Shown here piece by piece: positions 1 through 6,846 of a stretch of DNA of 11,566 nucleotides. The translations under genes were made by a program, and so were the position numbers. Source of the DNA: CAIJMU01 sp035531315 (GTDB lineage: Bacteria; Spirochaetota; Spirochaetia; Treponematales; Rectinemataceae); NCBI GenBank assembly GCA_035531315.1, contig DATKTD010000218.1, forward strand, positions 1-11,566, written 5' to 3'. Numbering within the stretch: the stretch's first letter is position 1; every line of letters begins with the position of its first letter. The notes under the pieces were generated by a model. The model had not been told where the DNA came from. It ran no database searches and saw nothing but the letters and a program-made list of their open reading frames with translations.

Positions 1-1373
1 ACGCTCCACGCGAGACGGGCGGCGTGGAAGGCCTGCCTGGACGTGAGCACGGAGGTGAGCCAGGCGATGCCGAAGGAACCCGCGACGCTGCGGATGATGT
101 TGGAGATGGACGAGGCGCGCCCGATGAGCTCGGTTGGCACGTCGACGAGGGCCGCGGTCTGGGCCGGCATGTTGGCGAAGGCCATCACCGCGCCGCGGAG
201 CATATTCCACAGCATGATCGTGCCCGTCGCGGTAACGAGATTGAGATTGTGGAAGCTGTAGGTCAGGACGGCGAGACCGAATATTCCCACGATCGCGAGG
301 GGCCGGGGCCCGATCTTGTCGTAGAGCCGCCCGACCACGGCCATCATCGCCCCCGAGGCGAGGGCGCCGGGCATCATCAAAAGGCCGGTTTCCATGGCTC
401 CCATGCCGCGGATGCTCTGGAGAAAGAGGGGTATGAAGAACATGCCGGCGTAGAGGCCTATCGTCGTTACGATGACGAGGAGGTTGGAAACCAGGAAGGA
501 ACGGTATTTGAACACCCGAAGGTCGAGAAGGGGATTCGGCGAGGTGAGCTGCGTGTAAACGAAGAGTATGAGGGTGAAGACGCTCGTCACGAAGAGGAGG
601 ATGGTCTTCTCGTCGGTCCAGCCCCAGTCCTCCCCCTTGGAGAGGGCGAGGAGGAGGCTGAACAGCATGATCGCCGCCGTCACCGCCCCGCCGATGTCGA
701 GCTTGCCCGGGTGCTTCGATTGGAATTCCGGGAGGACCATCCAGGCCAGGAGGACGCCGATGATGCCGATGGGGAGGTTGATGGTGAAGATCCAGCGCCA
801 GTTGACGTACTCGACGATGTAGCCGCCGAGGGTCGGACCGATCGCCGGGCCGACCATCAGGGCCAGGCCGAAAATGGCCATGCCCGTGCCGATCTTCTCC
901 CTCGGCACGATGCGGAAGACCATCGACATCATCGTCGGCATGATCATTCCGCCGCCGACGGCCTGGATGACGCGGGCGATGATGAGGGAGTTGAGGTCCC
1001 AGGACAGTCCGCACAGCAGCGAACCGATGACGAAACCTATCAGGGAGACGATGTAGAGCCGCTTGAAGCCGAAGCGGTCCCCGAGCCAGCCCGACAGCGG
1101 CACCACGACGCCCTGCGCGAGGAGGTAGATCGTCGATACCCACTGCACGTCGCTCGTCGCCGCGTTGAATACATTCATGATCGTGGGAATCGCGACGTTG
1201 ACGATGCTCGAGTCGAGGATGGACATGAAGGCGCCGATGAGGGCCACGAGGACCGGGGCCAGCCAATGCTTCATGTGCCCCGTGGTGTCGATGTCCCCCT
1301 GCTTGGCGGAATCGGCCGGCATCACCGGCTCGGGATCGTCGGCCGGATTATACGTACTGGTTGCTTCGCTCAT
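1..1373 (-). CDS. DHA2-family (EmrB/QacA-type) drug:H+ antiporter, C-terminus beyond left edge
   Basis: This is a major facilitator superfamily exporter of the 14-helix DHA2 group, which expels drugs or other amphipathic compounds across the inner membrane in exchange for protons. The 457 residues in the window contain a soluble N-terminus (1-37) and about 13 hydrophobic segments. Motif D1 (LDSSIVNVAIP, from residue 53), motif A (GWLGDRFGFKR, 95-105) and the antiporter motif C (GPAIGPTLGG, 175-184) are visible. Family members are about 500-520 residues, so roughly one helix and the tail are missing off the left edge. The ATG at 1373 overlaps the TGA of the upstream marR gene in ATGA, and a purine-rich GAGGAAAG/GAGG lies just before it, so translation is probably coupled. 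No emrA-like adaptor gene separates the two genes. Family assignment is firm; the substrate cannot be read from the sequence. Confidence 0.95.
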   Translation of the reverse strand, partial: MSEATSTYNPADDPEPVMPADSAKQGDIDTTGHMKHWLAPVLVALIGAFMSILDSSIVNVAIPTIMNVFNAATSDVQWVSTIYLLAQGVVVPLSGWLGDRFGFKRLYIVSLIGFVIGSLLCGLSWDLNSLIIARVIQAVGGGMIMPTMMSMVFRIVPREKIGTGMAIFGLALMVGPAIGPTLGGYIVEYVNWRWIFTINLPIGIIGVLLAWMVLPEFQSKHPGKLDIGGAVTAAIMLFSLLLALSKGEDWGWTDEKTILLFVTSVFTLILFVYTQLTSPNPLLDLRVFKYRSFLVSNLLVIVTTIGLYAGMFFIPLFLQSIRGMGAMETGLLMMPGALASGAMMAVVGRLYDKIGPRPLAIVGIFGLAVLTYSFHNLNLVTATGTIMLWNMLRGAVMAFANMPAQTAALVDVPTELIGRASSISNIIRSVAGSFGIAWLTSVLTSRQAFHAARLAWS

Positions 1374-1807
1374 TTCCTCTGGCTTTCCTCTTCTTCGAAA
1401 CATCCGATGACCAGGCCGAGATCGGCGATGAGGCGGTCGACGAGGCCGCTCGGCAGGGATCGGAAACTGTTCTCGAGGTCCTTGCCCACGGAGCGCAGCG
1501 AGGTCCGCGCGAACTCCTCGAGCTTCGGCGTCGGTTGCATGATGATGGCGCGGCGGTCGTCGGGATCGGGCTCGCGGGCCACCCAGCCGCCCTCCACAAG
1601 GCGATCGAGGAGGCTCGTGAGGGTGCTTGGCGGAAGGCCGCTGGAGGCGGCTATTTCCGAGACCCGCCTGGCCCCGTGTTTGTGAAGGCGCCAGAGCACG
1701 AAGCCTTCGCTCGTCGAAAGACCTTCTCCCGCCAGGTGATGCCCGAGTCTCTTCATGATCCTACGCTGGAAGGCAACCATCAATTCGACGAGTTCGAGTC
1801 CCTTCAT
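1370..1807 (-). CDS. MarR-family transcriptional regulator
   Basis: This 145-residue protein has the size and layout of a MarR-family dimeric repressor. N-terminal dimerisation helices (1-40) are followed by a winged helix-turn-helix: SEIAASSGLPPSTLTSLLDRL (about 50-70), then GGWVAREPDPDDRR (73-86), where DPDDRR is the classical wing. A C-terminal dimerisation helix follows. MarR proteins commonly repress themselves and an adjacent exporter, releasing DNA when they bind a phenolic or drug-like ligand. Here the gene leads a two-gene operon with the DHA2 exporter, with which it overlaps by four bases. The start at 1807 was chosen because it begins the conserved domain and has AGGA five bases upstream; an upstream extension in the same frame lacks any MarR similarity and would cross the promoter. 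The single cysteine (C136) is near the C-terminus, unlike the N-terminal peroxide-sensing Cys of OhrR. The ligand is unknown. Confidence 0.93.
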   Translation of the reverse strand: MKGLELVELMVAFQRRIMKRLGHHLAGEGLSTSEGFVLWRLHKHGARRVSEIAASSGLPPSTLTSLLDRLVEGGWVAREPDPDDRRAIIMQPTPKLEEFARTSLRSVGKDLENSFRSLPSGLVDRLIADLGLVIGCFEEEESQRK

Positions 1808-1823
1808 CCGTTTCCTACCATCC

Positions 1824-1853
1824 CGAATATTTCGATTTCGTAGCAAACGCGAA
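1824..1853. promoter_or_regulatory. Candidate operator: clustered TTCG/CGAA inverted repeats
   Basis: Two short inverted repeats lie between the predicted -10 of marR and its start codon: CGAA-TAT-TTCG (1824-1834) and TTCG-N9-CGAA (1837-1853, read on either strand). They overlap the -10 end and the expected transcription start, where a MarR autorepressor would be expected to bind. The arms are only four bases long, so this is a position-based suggestion rather than a recognised operator. Confidence 0.25.
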
Positions 1854-1881
1854 GATAGCGAAAATGCCATGCAAGAGTCAA
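1852..1881 (-). promoter_or_regulatory. Predicted sigma70-type promoter of the marR-exporter operon
   Basis: On the minus strand, TTGACT (1881-1876, 5 of 6 consensus) is followed after 18 bases by TATCTT (1857-1852, 4 of 6). Transcription would start near 1845, giving a leader of about 38 bases that contains the AGGA ribosome site. The region is locally AT-rich compared with its surroundings. Confidence 0.6.
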
Positions 1882-1931
1882 TGACCGCCGCTCGCAAGAG
1901 CTTCGCCGGGTCTTCCTCCCGGCCGACCCCC

Positions 1932-1960
1932 TTGTCCTTTTTCGACCTCGCCCCCACTAT
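1932..1960 (+). promoter_or_regulatory. Candidate recQ promoter, placed for a leaderless transcript
   Basis: TTGTCC (1932-1937, 4 of 6) and CACTAT (1955-1960, 3 of 6 but with the key A2 and T6) are separated by 17 bases. Six bases (1961-1966) then lead directly to the ATG at 1967, so the usual start point would fall on or beside the A of ATG. No Shine-Dalgarno-like sequence precedes that ATG. The -10 box is weak, so confidence is limited. Confidence 0.35.
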
Positions 1961-1966
1961 CGCCCC

Positions 1967-4003
1967 ATGGCAGACAAGGGCGATCCGGGGCTTTTCGAGG
2001 AAGAGGAGGGGGGGCTGGGGGACAGGATGGCCTCGGCGGACAGCGTGCTCAGGGAAGTCTTCGGCTTCCCCGGGTGGAGGCCTTACCAACGCGAAATTGT
2101 CGCCGCCGTCCTATCGGGCAGAGATACCCTGGCGGTCCTCCCCACGGGCGGAGGCAAGAGCCTGGCCTACCAGATACCGGCCCTGATATTCGGAAGCGAA
2201 GGCAGCTCCTCGGGCCCCGTCCTCGTGGTCTCGCCCCTCATCGCCCTGATGAAGGACCAACTCGCCGGCCTCGAGGAGATCGGCATTCCCGCCGTGGCCC
2301 TCAACTCGAGCCTCGACCCCCAGACCTGGCGAGCCAAGGCCGCCGAGCTCCTCTCCGGACGGGCGCGGCTTCTCTATGCGGCTCCGGAATCCCTCTCCTC
2401 GCCCCGCCTCCTCGAACTCCTCGACTCGAGACCGCCCGCCCTCGTGGCCGTCGACGAGGCCCATTGCATCTCGCAGTGGGGCCATGATTTTCGCCCAGAC
2501 TACCGACGCATAGCGGAGATCCCCCGGCGCTTCCCCGGGACCCCCCTCCTCGCCGTCACCGCCACCGCCACCAAGCCCGTCCGCGACGACATCGTCGGGA
2601 GCCTCGGTCTTCGGAAGCCCGCGATATTCGTCGCGAGCTTCGACCGCCCCAATCTCCGCATCGAGGTCAGGCCCAAGCGAAACGCCCTTGCGGAGCTCGT
2701 CGCCTACGCCTCGGCGAGGCCGGAGTCCTCGGGCATCGTGTATCGCATGTCGCGCGCGGCGGCCGAGGACACGGCGGCCTCGCTGAGGGCCGCCGGCATT
2801 TCCGCCCTCCCCTATCACGCCGGTCTTTCCTCGGCGGAGCGGGAACGCAACCAGGAGGCCTTTATCCGCGACGACGTGCGCGTCATCGCGGCGACGGTGG
2901 CCTTCGGCATGGGCGTCGACAAGCCCGACGTGCGTTGGGTGGCCCACCTCGATCTGCCCAAGAGTCTCGAATCCTACTACCAGGAGATCGGCCGGGCCGG
3001 CCGCGACGGCCTCCCCGCCGACTGCATCCTCTTTTTCTCGCACGGGGACGCCACCAAGATGCTCAGGCTGATCGAGAGCCCCCGCAGTTTTCAGGCGCCG
3101 GACGAGGAGACGGTGGGCGACGGGGAACGGCTCGCCGCCGAACGCGAACGTCTCTGGAAGATGGTCCGCTATGCGGAATCGCCGCTTTGCAGACGCGGAC
3201 AGATACTCAACCACTTCGGCGAGACCGCCAAGCGGGATTGCGCCACGGCGGGAGGCCTACCCTGCGACGTCTGCTCGACGGGCGGTTCAAGCCTCGTGGA
3301 CCTCGGCACCGAGGCTCTCAAGCTCCTCTCCTGCGTGGCCCGTCTCGGTGGGCTCAGGCGCGGTCCCGGGGAGGAGGCGCCATTCGGTTATGGAGGCTTC
3401 GGCTCCGGCCATGTCGCCGATGTCCTCCGCGGGGAGGAGACGGACAATGTCCGGCGCTTCGGCCACGCCAGGCTATCCACCTTCGGCATCGGCAAGGACC
3501 TTACCCGCGCGGCCTGGATGGAGCTCGCCAGGCGTCTCGAGACCGCGGGTCTCGTGGAACAGGCGCCGGAATTCCGCACGCTTCGCCTGACGGACCTCGC
3601 CTTCGATTATTTCAAGACGAAGGGCCCCTTCATAACCCCGCCCCTGCCCACGACCGATGGTCGCGGCAGAAAGGCCGCATCGAAGACAGGAGCTGGCGAA
3701 AGGACGGCAAAGGCCCGGCTACTCAAAAAGGGCTCGGCCGAGGCCATCGCCGCCTCGGCGGGCGGAAGCGAGGGGCTCGAAGGCTCCGCTCGCGCCCTCT
3801 TCGAGAAGTTAAGGCGTTGGCGCAAGACCGTCGCCGACGAGGCCGGGGTTCCGCCCTACGTGGTCTTCGCGGATCGGACCCTCCGCGAGCTCGCCCTCGC
3901 CCGACCGCGAAATCGCGCCGCCCTCTCCGAGGTCTTCGGCATCGGGGCGCGAAAGCTCGAACGCTATGGCGATCTGCTCCTCGCCGAAATCGAAGGAGAA
4001 TAG
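1967..4003 (+). CDS. recQ: ATP-dependent DNA helicase RecQ
   Basis: RecQ is a 3'-5' superfamily 2 helicase that unwinds recombination and replication intermediates. The 678-residue product has the whole bacterial layout. The helicase core contains Walker A LPTGGGKSLAYQ (58-69), the DEAH box at 163-166, the aromatic-rich loop SQWGHDFRP (169-177) and motif VI with YQEIGRAGRDG (338-348). A zinc-binding region follows (C408, C425, C433, C436), then a winged-helix RQC region (about 440-555), a Ser/Gly/Lys-rich linker (556-605) and an HRDC domain (about 608-676). Bacterial RecQ proteins are usually about 590-720 residues. The spacing between the second and third zinc cysteines is seven residues rather than the two of E. 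coli RecQ. The start is uncertain: ATG 1967 has no ribosome site but a promoter just upstream, while ATG 2027 (residue 21) lies closer to the conserved VLREVFGF and follows a G-rich stretch. The gene is monocistronic, divergent from marR and convergent with the ArsC-like gene. Confidence 0.97.
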   Translation: MADKGDPGLFEEEEGGLGDRMASADSVLREVFGFPGWRPYQREIVAAVLSGRDTLAVLPTGGGKSLAYQIPALIFGSEGSSSGPVLVVSPLIALMKDQLAGLEEIGIPAVALNSSLDPQTWRAKAAELLSGRARLLYAAPESLSSPRLLELLDSRPPALVAVDEAHCISQWGHDFRPDYRRIAEIPRRFPGTPLLAVTATATKPVRDDIVGSLGLRKPAIFVASFDRPNLRIEVRPKRNALAELVAYASARPESSGIVYRMSRAAAEDTAASLRAAGISALPYHAGLSSAERERNQEAFIRDDVRVIAATVAFGMGVDKPDVRWVAHLDLPKSLESYYQEIGRAGRDGLPADCILFFSHGDATKMLRLIESPRSFQAPDEETVGDGERLAAERERLWKMVRYAESPLCRRGQILNHFGETAKRDCATAGGLPCDVCSTGGSSLVDLGTEALKLLSCVARLGGLRRGPGEEAPFGYGGFGSGHVADVLRGEETDNVRRFGHARLSTFGIGKDLTRAAWMELARRLETAGLVEQAPEFRTLRLTDLAFDYFKTKGPFITPPLPTTDGRGRKAASKTGAGERTAKARLLKKGSAEAIAASAGGSEGLEGSARALFEKLRRWRKTVADEAGVPPYVVFADRTLRELALARPRNRAALSEVFGIGARKLERYGDLLLAEIEGE

Positions 4004-4045
4004 AATAGAATAGGGGCCGCGAAGAATCGCGAAGGAGGGATCGTT

Positions 4046-4068
4046 CAAAACCCGAAAGGAAGGTCGGG
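4046..4068 (-). terminator. Candidate intrinsic terminator of the acs/ArsC-like transcript
   Basis: Read on the minus strand, CCCGA (4068-4064), an eight-base loop and TCGGG (4055-4051) form a perfect five-pair stem followed at once by TTTTG. A G-T wobble could add one pair. It begins 33 bases after the ArsC-like stop codon, inside the 97-bp gap between that gene and the convergent recQ. The stem is short, and there is no T-run on the plus strand, so it would not act on recQ in the same way. Confidence 0.5.
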
Positions 4069-4100
4069 CATGGACGCGGTCGATGACGCGGTCGGGTCGC

Positions 4101-4436
4101 CTAGCCGAGGAGGGCCTTCCAGCCCTCGGGGGCGTAGCCGACCACGGCCTTCCGGCCCTCCCGGACTATGGGAGTCTTGAGCAGGAGGGGGTCGGCGAGG
4201 AGCTCCTCTTCGAGGTCGATCTCCATGTGCTCGAGACCCTTGTCCCGCCAACGCCTGCCTCCGCGATCGACGATCGCGTCGAGGCCGAGGGCGGCGACCA
4301 CCGACCTGAGCTCACCGGGGCTGATGCCCTTGTCGGCGAGGTCGATGAGTTGGAATCTCGCGCCGCGCTCCCTGAACCAGCGCTCGGCCTTTTTCGTGTC
4401 CTGGCACTTTTTCGTGCCGAATATCTGGATAGCCAT
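4101..4436 (-). CDS. ArsC/Spx-family thioredoxin-fold protein (YffB-like)
   Basis: The 111-residue product matches the small ArsC/Spx fold: an N-terminal beta strand leading to a single active-site-position cysteine (FGTKKCQDTKKAERWF, C11), an alpha-helical middle, and the conserved LLKTPIVREG segment (86-95) near the C-terminus. Family members include arsenate reductases, Spx regulators and poorly understood YffB-like proteins. There is only one cysteine and no CXXC, so it is not Spx-like in its redox switch, and nothing nearby (no arsR, arsB or acr3) supports arsenic resistance. A glutathione- or thiol-dependent reductase is possible but unproven. The ATG at 4436 has only a weak AGG upstream. 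It lies 74 bp after acs on the same strand and may be co-transcribed. A perfect TTGACA (4475-4470, minus) lies in that gap, but no convincing -10 follows it. Confidence 0.88.
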   Translation of the reverse strand: MAIQIFGTKKCQDTKKAERWFRERGARFQLIDLADKGISPGELRSVVAALGLDAIVDRGGRRWRDKGLEHMEIDLEEELLADPLLLKTPIVREGRKAVVGYAPEGWKALLG

Positions 4437-4510
4437 GAGCCTGAAGAGATGCGCCGGGCGGGCTCACGATGTCAAGTCTGCCACGATGGGCCCGGGCCGC
4501 TTGCGACGCC

Positions 4511-6412
4511 TCATTCCTCGAGGGTCGAGATGTCCCCTTCCGAAAGCCCCTGGGCCCTGGCCTTGAGAACGCGGCGCATGATCTTGCCCGATCTCGTCTT
4601 GGGCAGCGCTTCCACGAAGCTTACATCCTCGGGTTTGGCTATAGGCCCCATTTCCCTGCCGACGTGGGCCTTGAGTTCCTCGGCGAGGGCAGCTGTCGCC
4701 GGTACCCCGTGCTTGAGGAGAACGTAGGCGTGGATCGATTGGCCCTTCACCTCGTGGGGTAGGCCGATCACGGCAGCCTCGGCCACGGCCTCGTGACTGA
4801 CGAGGGCCGATTCGATCTCCGCGGTACCGAGACGGTAGCCCGACACCTTGATGACGTCGTCCACACGGCCGATGATCCAGAAGTAGCCGTCCGCGTCGCG
4901 CTTGGCCGAATCGCCCGTGAGATAGACGCCGGGATACTTGCTCCAATACTGCTTTACGTAGCGCTCGGGATCCTTGTAGATAGTTCGCATCATCGCCGGC
5001 CAAGGCCTCTCGAGGACGAGGAAGCCCTCTTCGCCATCCTTCACGGGCCGGCCCTCCTCGTCGTAGATGTCCGCCCGCTGGCCGAAGAAGGGCCTCGTCC
5101 CCGAACCTGGCTTGAGGGGCATCGAAGGCACGGGGGCTATCATGAACATGCCGGTCTCGGTCTGCCACCAGGTATCCATGATGGGGCACTTTCCCTTGCC
5201 GATGACCCGATGGTACCAGCGCCAGGCCTCGGGATTGATCGGCTCGCCCACCGAGCCGAGGAGGCGGAGGGAGGAGAGGTCGCGGCGGTTGGGCCAGGAT
5301 TCCCCCCAGCGCATGAGACCCCTTATGGCCGTCGGCGCGGTGTAGAAAACGTTGATGCCGTATTTTTCTATCAATTGCCACCATCTATCGGGATAGGGGA
5401 AGGTGGGGGCTCCCTCGTACATGATGCTCGTCGCGCCGAGGATGAGGGGGCCGTAGACGATGTAGGAATGGCCGGTCACCCAGCCCGGATCCGCGGCGCA
5501 CCACCAGCGGTCGTCGTCGCGGAGGTCGAAGACGTACTTGAGGGTCGTGGCGACGCCAACCTGGTAGCCGCCATGGGTGTGGACGATGGCCTTGGGCGTG
5601 CCCGTCGTGCCGGAGGTGTAGAGCATGTAGAGGGGGTCCTCGGCGTCGACTATCTCGGTGGGGCACTTAGGATCGGCGATGGGCAGACCCATGAGATCGT
5701 GCCACCACATATCCCTCCCCGTCTCCATCTGCACCTCGTGGGCAGTGCGCCTCACGACGACCACATGCTCCACGACGGCGCTGCGCTTGAGGGCCTCGTC
5801 GGCGATCTTTTTAAGCTCGACGACCTTGCCGTTGAGGAAGGCCCCGTCGCAGGTGACGAGGACCCGAGACTGGGAATCCTCGAGCCGGCCATGGAGGGCC
5901 TCGGTGGAGAAACCGCCGTAGACGACGGAGTGGACCGCGCCGATCTTCGCCACCGCGAGCATGGCGACGGGAAGCTCCGGCACCCTTCCCATATAGATCG
6001 TGACCCTGTCGCCCTTGCGAACGCCGAGGGCCTTGAGGACGCTGGCGAACTTGCTCACCTCGCGGTTGAGCGCGTGGTAGGAGTAGGTCCGGGTCTCCCC
6101 CTTTTCGCTCTCCCAGATCAGGGCGAGCTTGTTGCGCCGGGCGCTCTTGAGATGGCGATCGATCGCGTTGTGGACGATGTTGGTCTTCGCCCCGACGAAC
6201 CACTTGAAGAAGGGCTTTTCCGAATCGTCGAGGACCTTCGACCAGGGCCCATGCCAGTCTATGAGCTCCCTGGCCCTCTCCTCCCAGAAGCCCACGAAGT
6301 CCCGATCGGCACTCTCGGAGAGGGCCTTCCAATCCTTCACCTGGGCCTGCGCCAGGACCTCGTCGGATGGTTCGAACCAATCGCCGTTGTTGCCGTTCGC
6401 CGTCTCGCCCAT
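4511..6412 (-). CDS. acs: Acetyl-CoA synthetase (AMP-forming)
   Basis: Acs converts acetate, ATP and CoA to acetyl-CoA, AMP and diphosphate in the cytoplasm, through an acetyl-adenylate. The 633-residue product is the usual length (about 630-660). The ATP-binding loop YTSGTTGTPKAIV begins at 265, WWQTETG lies at 415-421, and YLTGD at 497-501. The hinge segment GRVDDVIKVSGYRLGTAEIE begins at 515, and PKTRSGKIMRR (604-614) holds the catalytic lysine K610, the residue that is acetylated for control in well-studied Acs enzymes. W416, V312/T313 and V388 match the residues that shape a small acetate pocket. SGYRLGT differs from the commoner SGHRLGT. The start at 6412 was chosen for AAGGAG six to seven bases upstream; an in-frame upstream ATG (6514) would cover one of the promoters and adds no Acs-like sequence. 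Two promoters lie upstream and the ArsC-like gene follows. Confidence 0.97.
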   Translation of the reverse strand: MGETANGNNGDWFEPSDEVLAQAQVKDWKALSESADRDFVGFWEERARELIDWHGPWSKVLDDSEKPFFKWFVGAKTNIVHNAIDRHLKSARRNKLALIWESEKGETRTYSYHALNREVSKFASVLKALGVRKGDRVTIYMGRVPELPVAMLAVAKIGAVHSVVYGGFSTEALHGRLEDSQSRVLVTCDGAFLNGKVVELKKIADEALKRSAVVEHVVVVRRTAHEVQMETGRDMWWHDLMGLPIADPKCPTEIVDAEDPLYMLYTSGTTGTPKAIVHTHGGYQVGVATTLKYVFDLRDDDRWWCAADPGWVTGHSYIVYGPLILGATSIMYEGAPTFPYPDRWWQLIEKYGINVFYTAPTAIRGLMRWGESWPNRRDLSSLRLLGSVGEPINPEAWRWYHRVIGKGKCPIMDTWWQTETGMFMIAPVPSMPLKPGSGTRPFFGQRADIYDEEGRPVKDGEEGFLVLERPWPAMMRTIYKDPERYVKQYWSKYPGVYLTGDSAKRDADGYFWIIGRVDDVIKVSGYRLGTAEIESALVSHEAVAEAAVIGLPHEVKGQSIHAYVLLKHGVPATAALAEELKAHVGREMGPIAKPEDVSFVEALPKTRSGKIMRRVLKARAQGLSEGDISTLEE

Positions 6413-6513
6413 CGGCCGCTCCTTGCCCCGAGAATTCCGGAAGAGGATTCGCGTACCAGGCTGGGCGGAAATCGCCCGATCCCGAAGCGCGGCCGATCCG
6501 GGAAAACAGCCCA

Positions 6514-6542
6514 AGAATAGACGGGCAGGAGGGCCGGGTCAA
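6514..6542 (-). promoter_or_regulatory. Predicted proximal acs promoter (P2)
   Basis: On the minus strand, TTGACC (6542-6537, 5 of 6) is followed after 17 bases by TATTCT (6519-6514, 4 of 6). The start would fall near 6507, about 95 bases upstream of the acs ATG. The leader contains a GGGCG-N5-CGCCC hairpin at 6477-6463 (five perfect pairs). Confidence 0.5.
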
Positions 6543-6550
6543 GCAAGGCC

Positions 6551-6580
6551 TTGATAATTATAATTGTATTTATTTATAGA
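6551..6580 (+). promoter_or_regulatory. Possible rightward promoter overlapping acs P1
   Basis: On the plus strand the same AT-rich island contains TTGATA (6551-6556, 5 of 6), an 18-base spacer and TATAGA (6575-6580, 4 of 6), which would start transcription near 6587. AT-rich sequence yields such matches easily, so this may only reflect the composition of acs P1. It would transcribe the structured gap towards the hydrolase operon. Confidence 0.25.
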
Positions 6581-6584
6581 TCAA
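6557..6584 (-). promoter_or_regulatory. Predicted distal acs promoter (P1) in an AT-rich island
   Basis: On the minus strand, TTGATC (6584-6579, 4 of 6) is followed after 16 bases by a perfect TATAAT (6562-6557). The start would be near 6550, giving a leader of about 138 bases. The surrounding stretch 6551-6587 is almost free of G and C in an otherwise GC-rich window, which favours a real promoter. Confidence 0.55.
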
Positions 6585-6587
6585 TAG

Positions 6588-6846
6588 CGAACGAATGGAA
6601 AGGATCGCGGGGAATCGGCGACACGGCGAAGGTCATGGTGGCGCATCGTCGTCCCAATTACCAAAGTTAGGCGCCATCCTGACGCCTCCGGGAGCGGCGT
6701 CGCCAGACAGGCGCGAGGCTCGGCATTTCGCCGATCCATCCTTCCGGATTTTTTCGGGAGTCGGCGCGAAAAGGGGTCGGCATCCTGCGGCGGGGTCTCG
6801 TGATTTTCCCTTCACGATTCCGCGCCTCGAAGCCCCTACTTCATCT
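6588..6846. other. Gene-free stretch with hairpins and a T6 run
   Basis: No convincing gene lies between the acs promoters and the hydrolase promoter. A frame of 96 codons (6595-6885) is open on the plus strand but has mixed third-position bases unlike the neighbouring genes and no recognisable protein features. Structure visible on the plus strand includes GACGCC-N9-GGCGTC (6681-6701), TCGGC-N5-GCCGA (6720-6734), and GATCC-N8-GGATT running into TTTTTT (6733-6754). The last could instead pair as CTTCCG/CGGGAG around the T-run (6741-6760). It could be a regulatory leader, a small RNA or plain spacer. Confidence 0.3.
6798..6817. repeat. Perfect inverted repeat TCGTGA-N8-TCACGA
   Basis: Six-base perfect arms (6798-6803 and 6812-6817) flank an eight-base pyrimidine-only spacer. 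The repeat lies 30 bases upstream of the predicted -35 of the hydrolase operon, a typical place for a dimeric activator to bind. As RNA it could also form a simple hairpin if transcribed from further upstream. Confidence 0.4.

Noticed and set aside
24..1685. Plus-strand open frame of 553 codons
   Set aside because: It lies opposite the exporter and marR genes, which have clear family motifs. The translation is a His/Asp/Glu/Gly/Arg-rich sequence typical of the complement of GC3-biased genes.
4018..4031. CGCGA-AGAA-TCGCG hairpin after recQ as its terminator
   Set aside because: It has a five-pair stem but no T-run on the plus strand, so it does not qualify as an intrinsic terminator.
4073..4094. 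Direct repeat GACGCGGTCG twice in the recQ/ArsC-like gap
   Set aside because: Two ten-base GC-rich copies two bases apart with no further copies or flanking element; it could be chance or local slippage and does not mark an attachment site.
4101..4436. Arsenic resistance operon
   Set aside because: The ArsC-fold gene stands alone: no arsR, arsenite pump or ArsA gene is nearby, and the protein has only one cysteine.
4489..4498. GGCCCGGGCC palindrome between acs and the ArsC-like gene
   Set aside because: It is a self-complementary GC run with no loop and no T-run, so neither a terminator nor a recognisable operator.
4793..6520. Plus-strand open frame of 575 codons
   Set aside because: It is antisense to acs, whose motifs are unmistakable. 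The antisense product has no recognisable domain and biased composition.
6686..6723. Resemblance to a SAH riboswitch (CCGGGAGCGGCG ... GAGGCTCGG)
   Set aside because: The match covers only part of the conserved core, the outer stem needs a wobble pair, the downstream pseudoknot half is absent, and the following gene is not in the methionine cycle.
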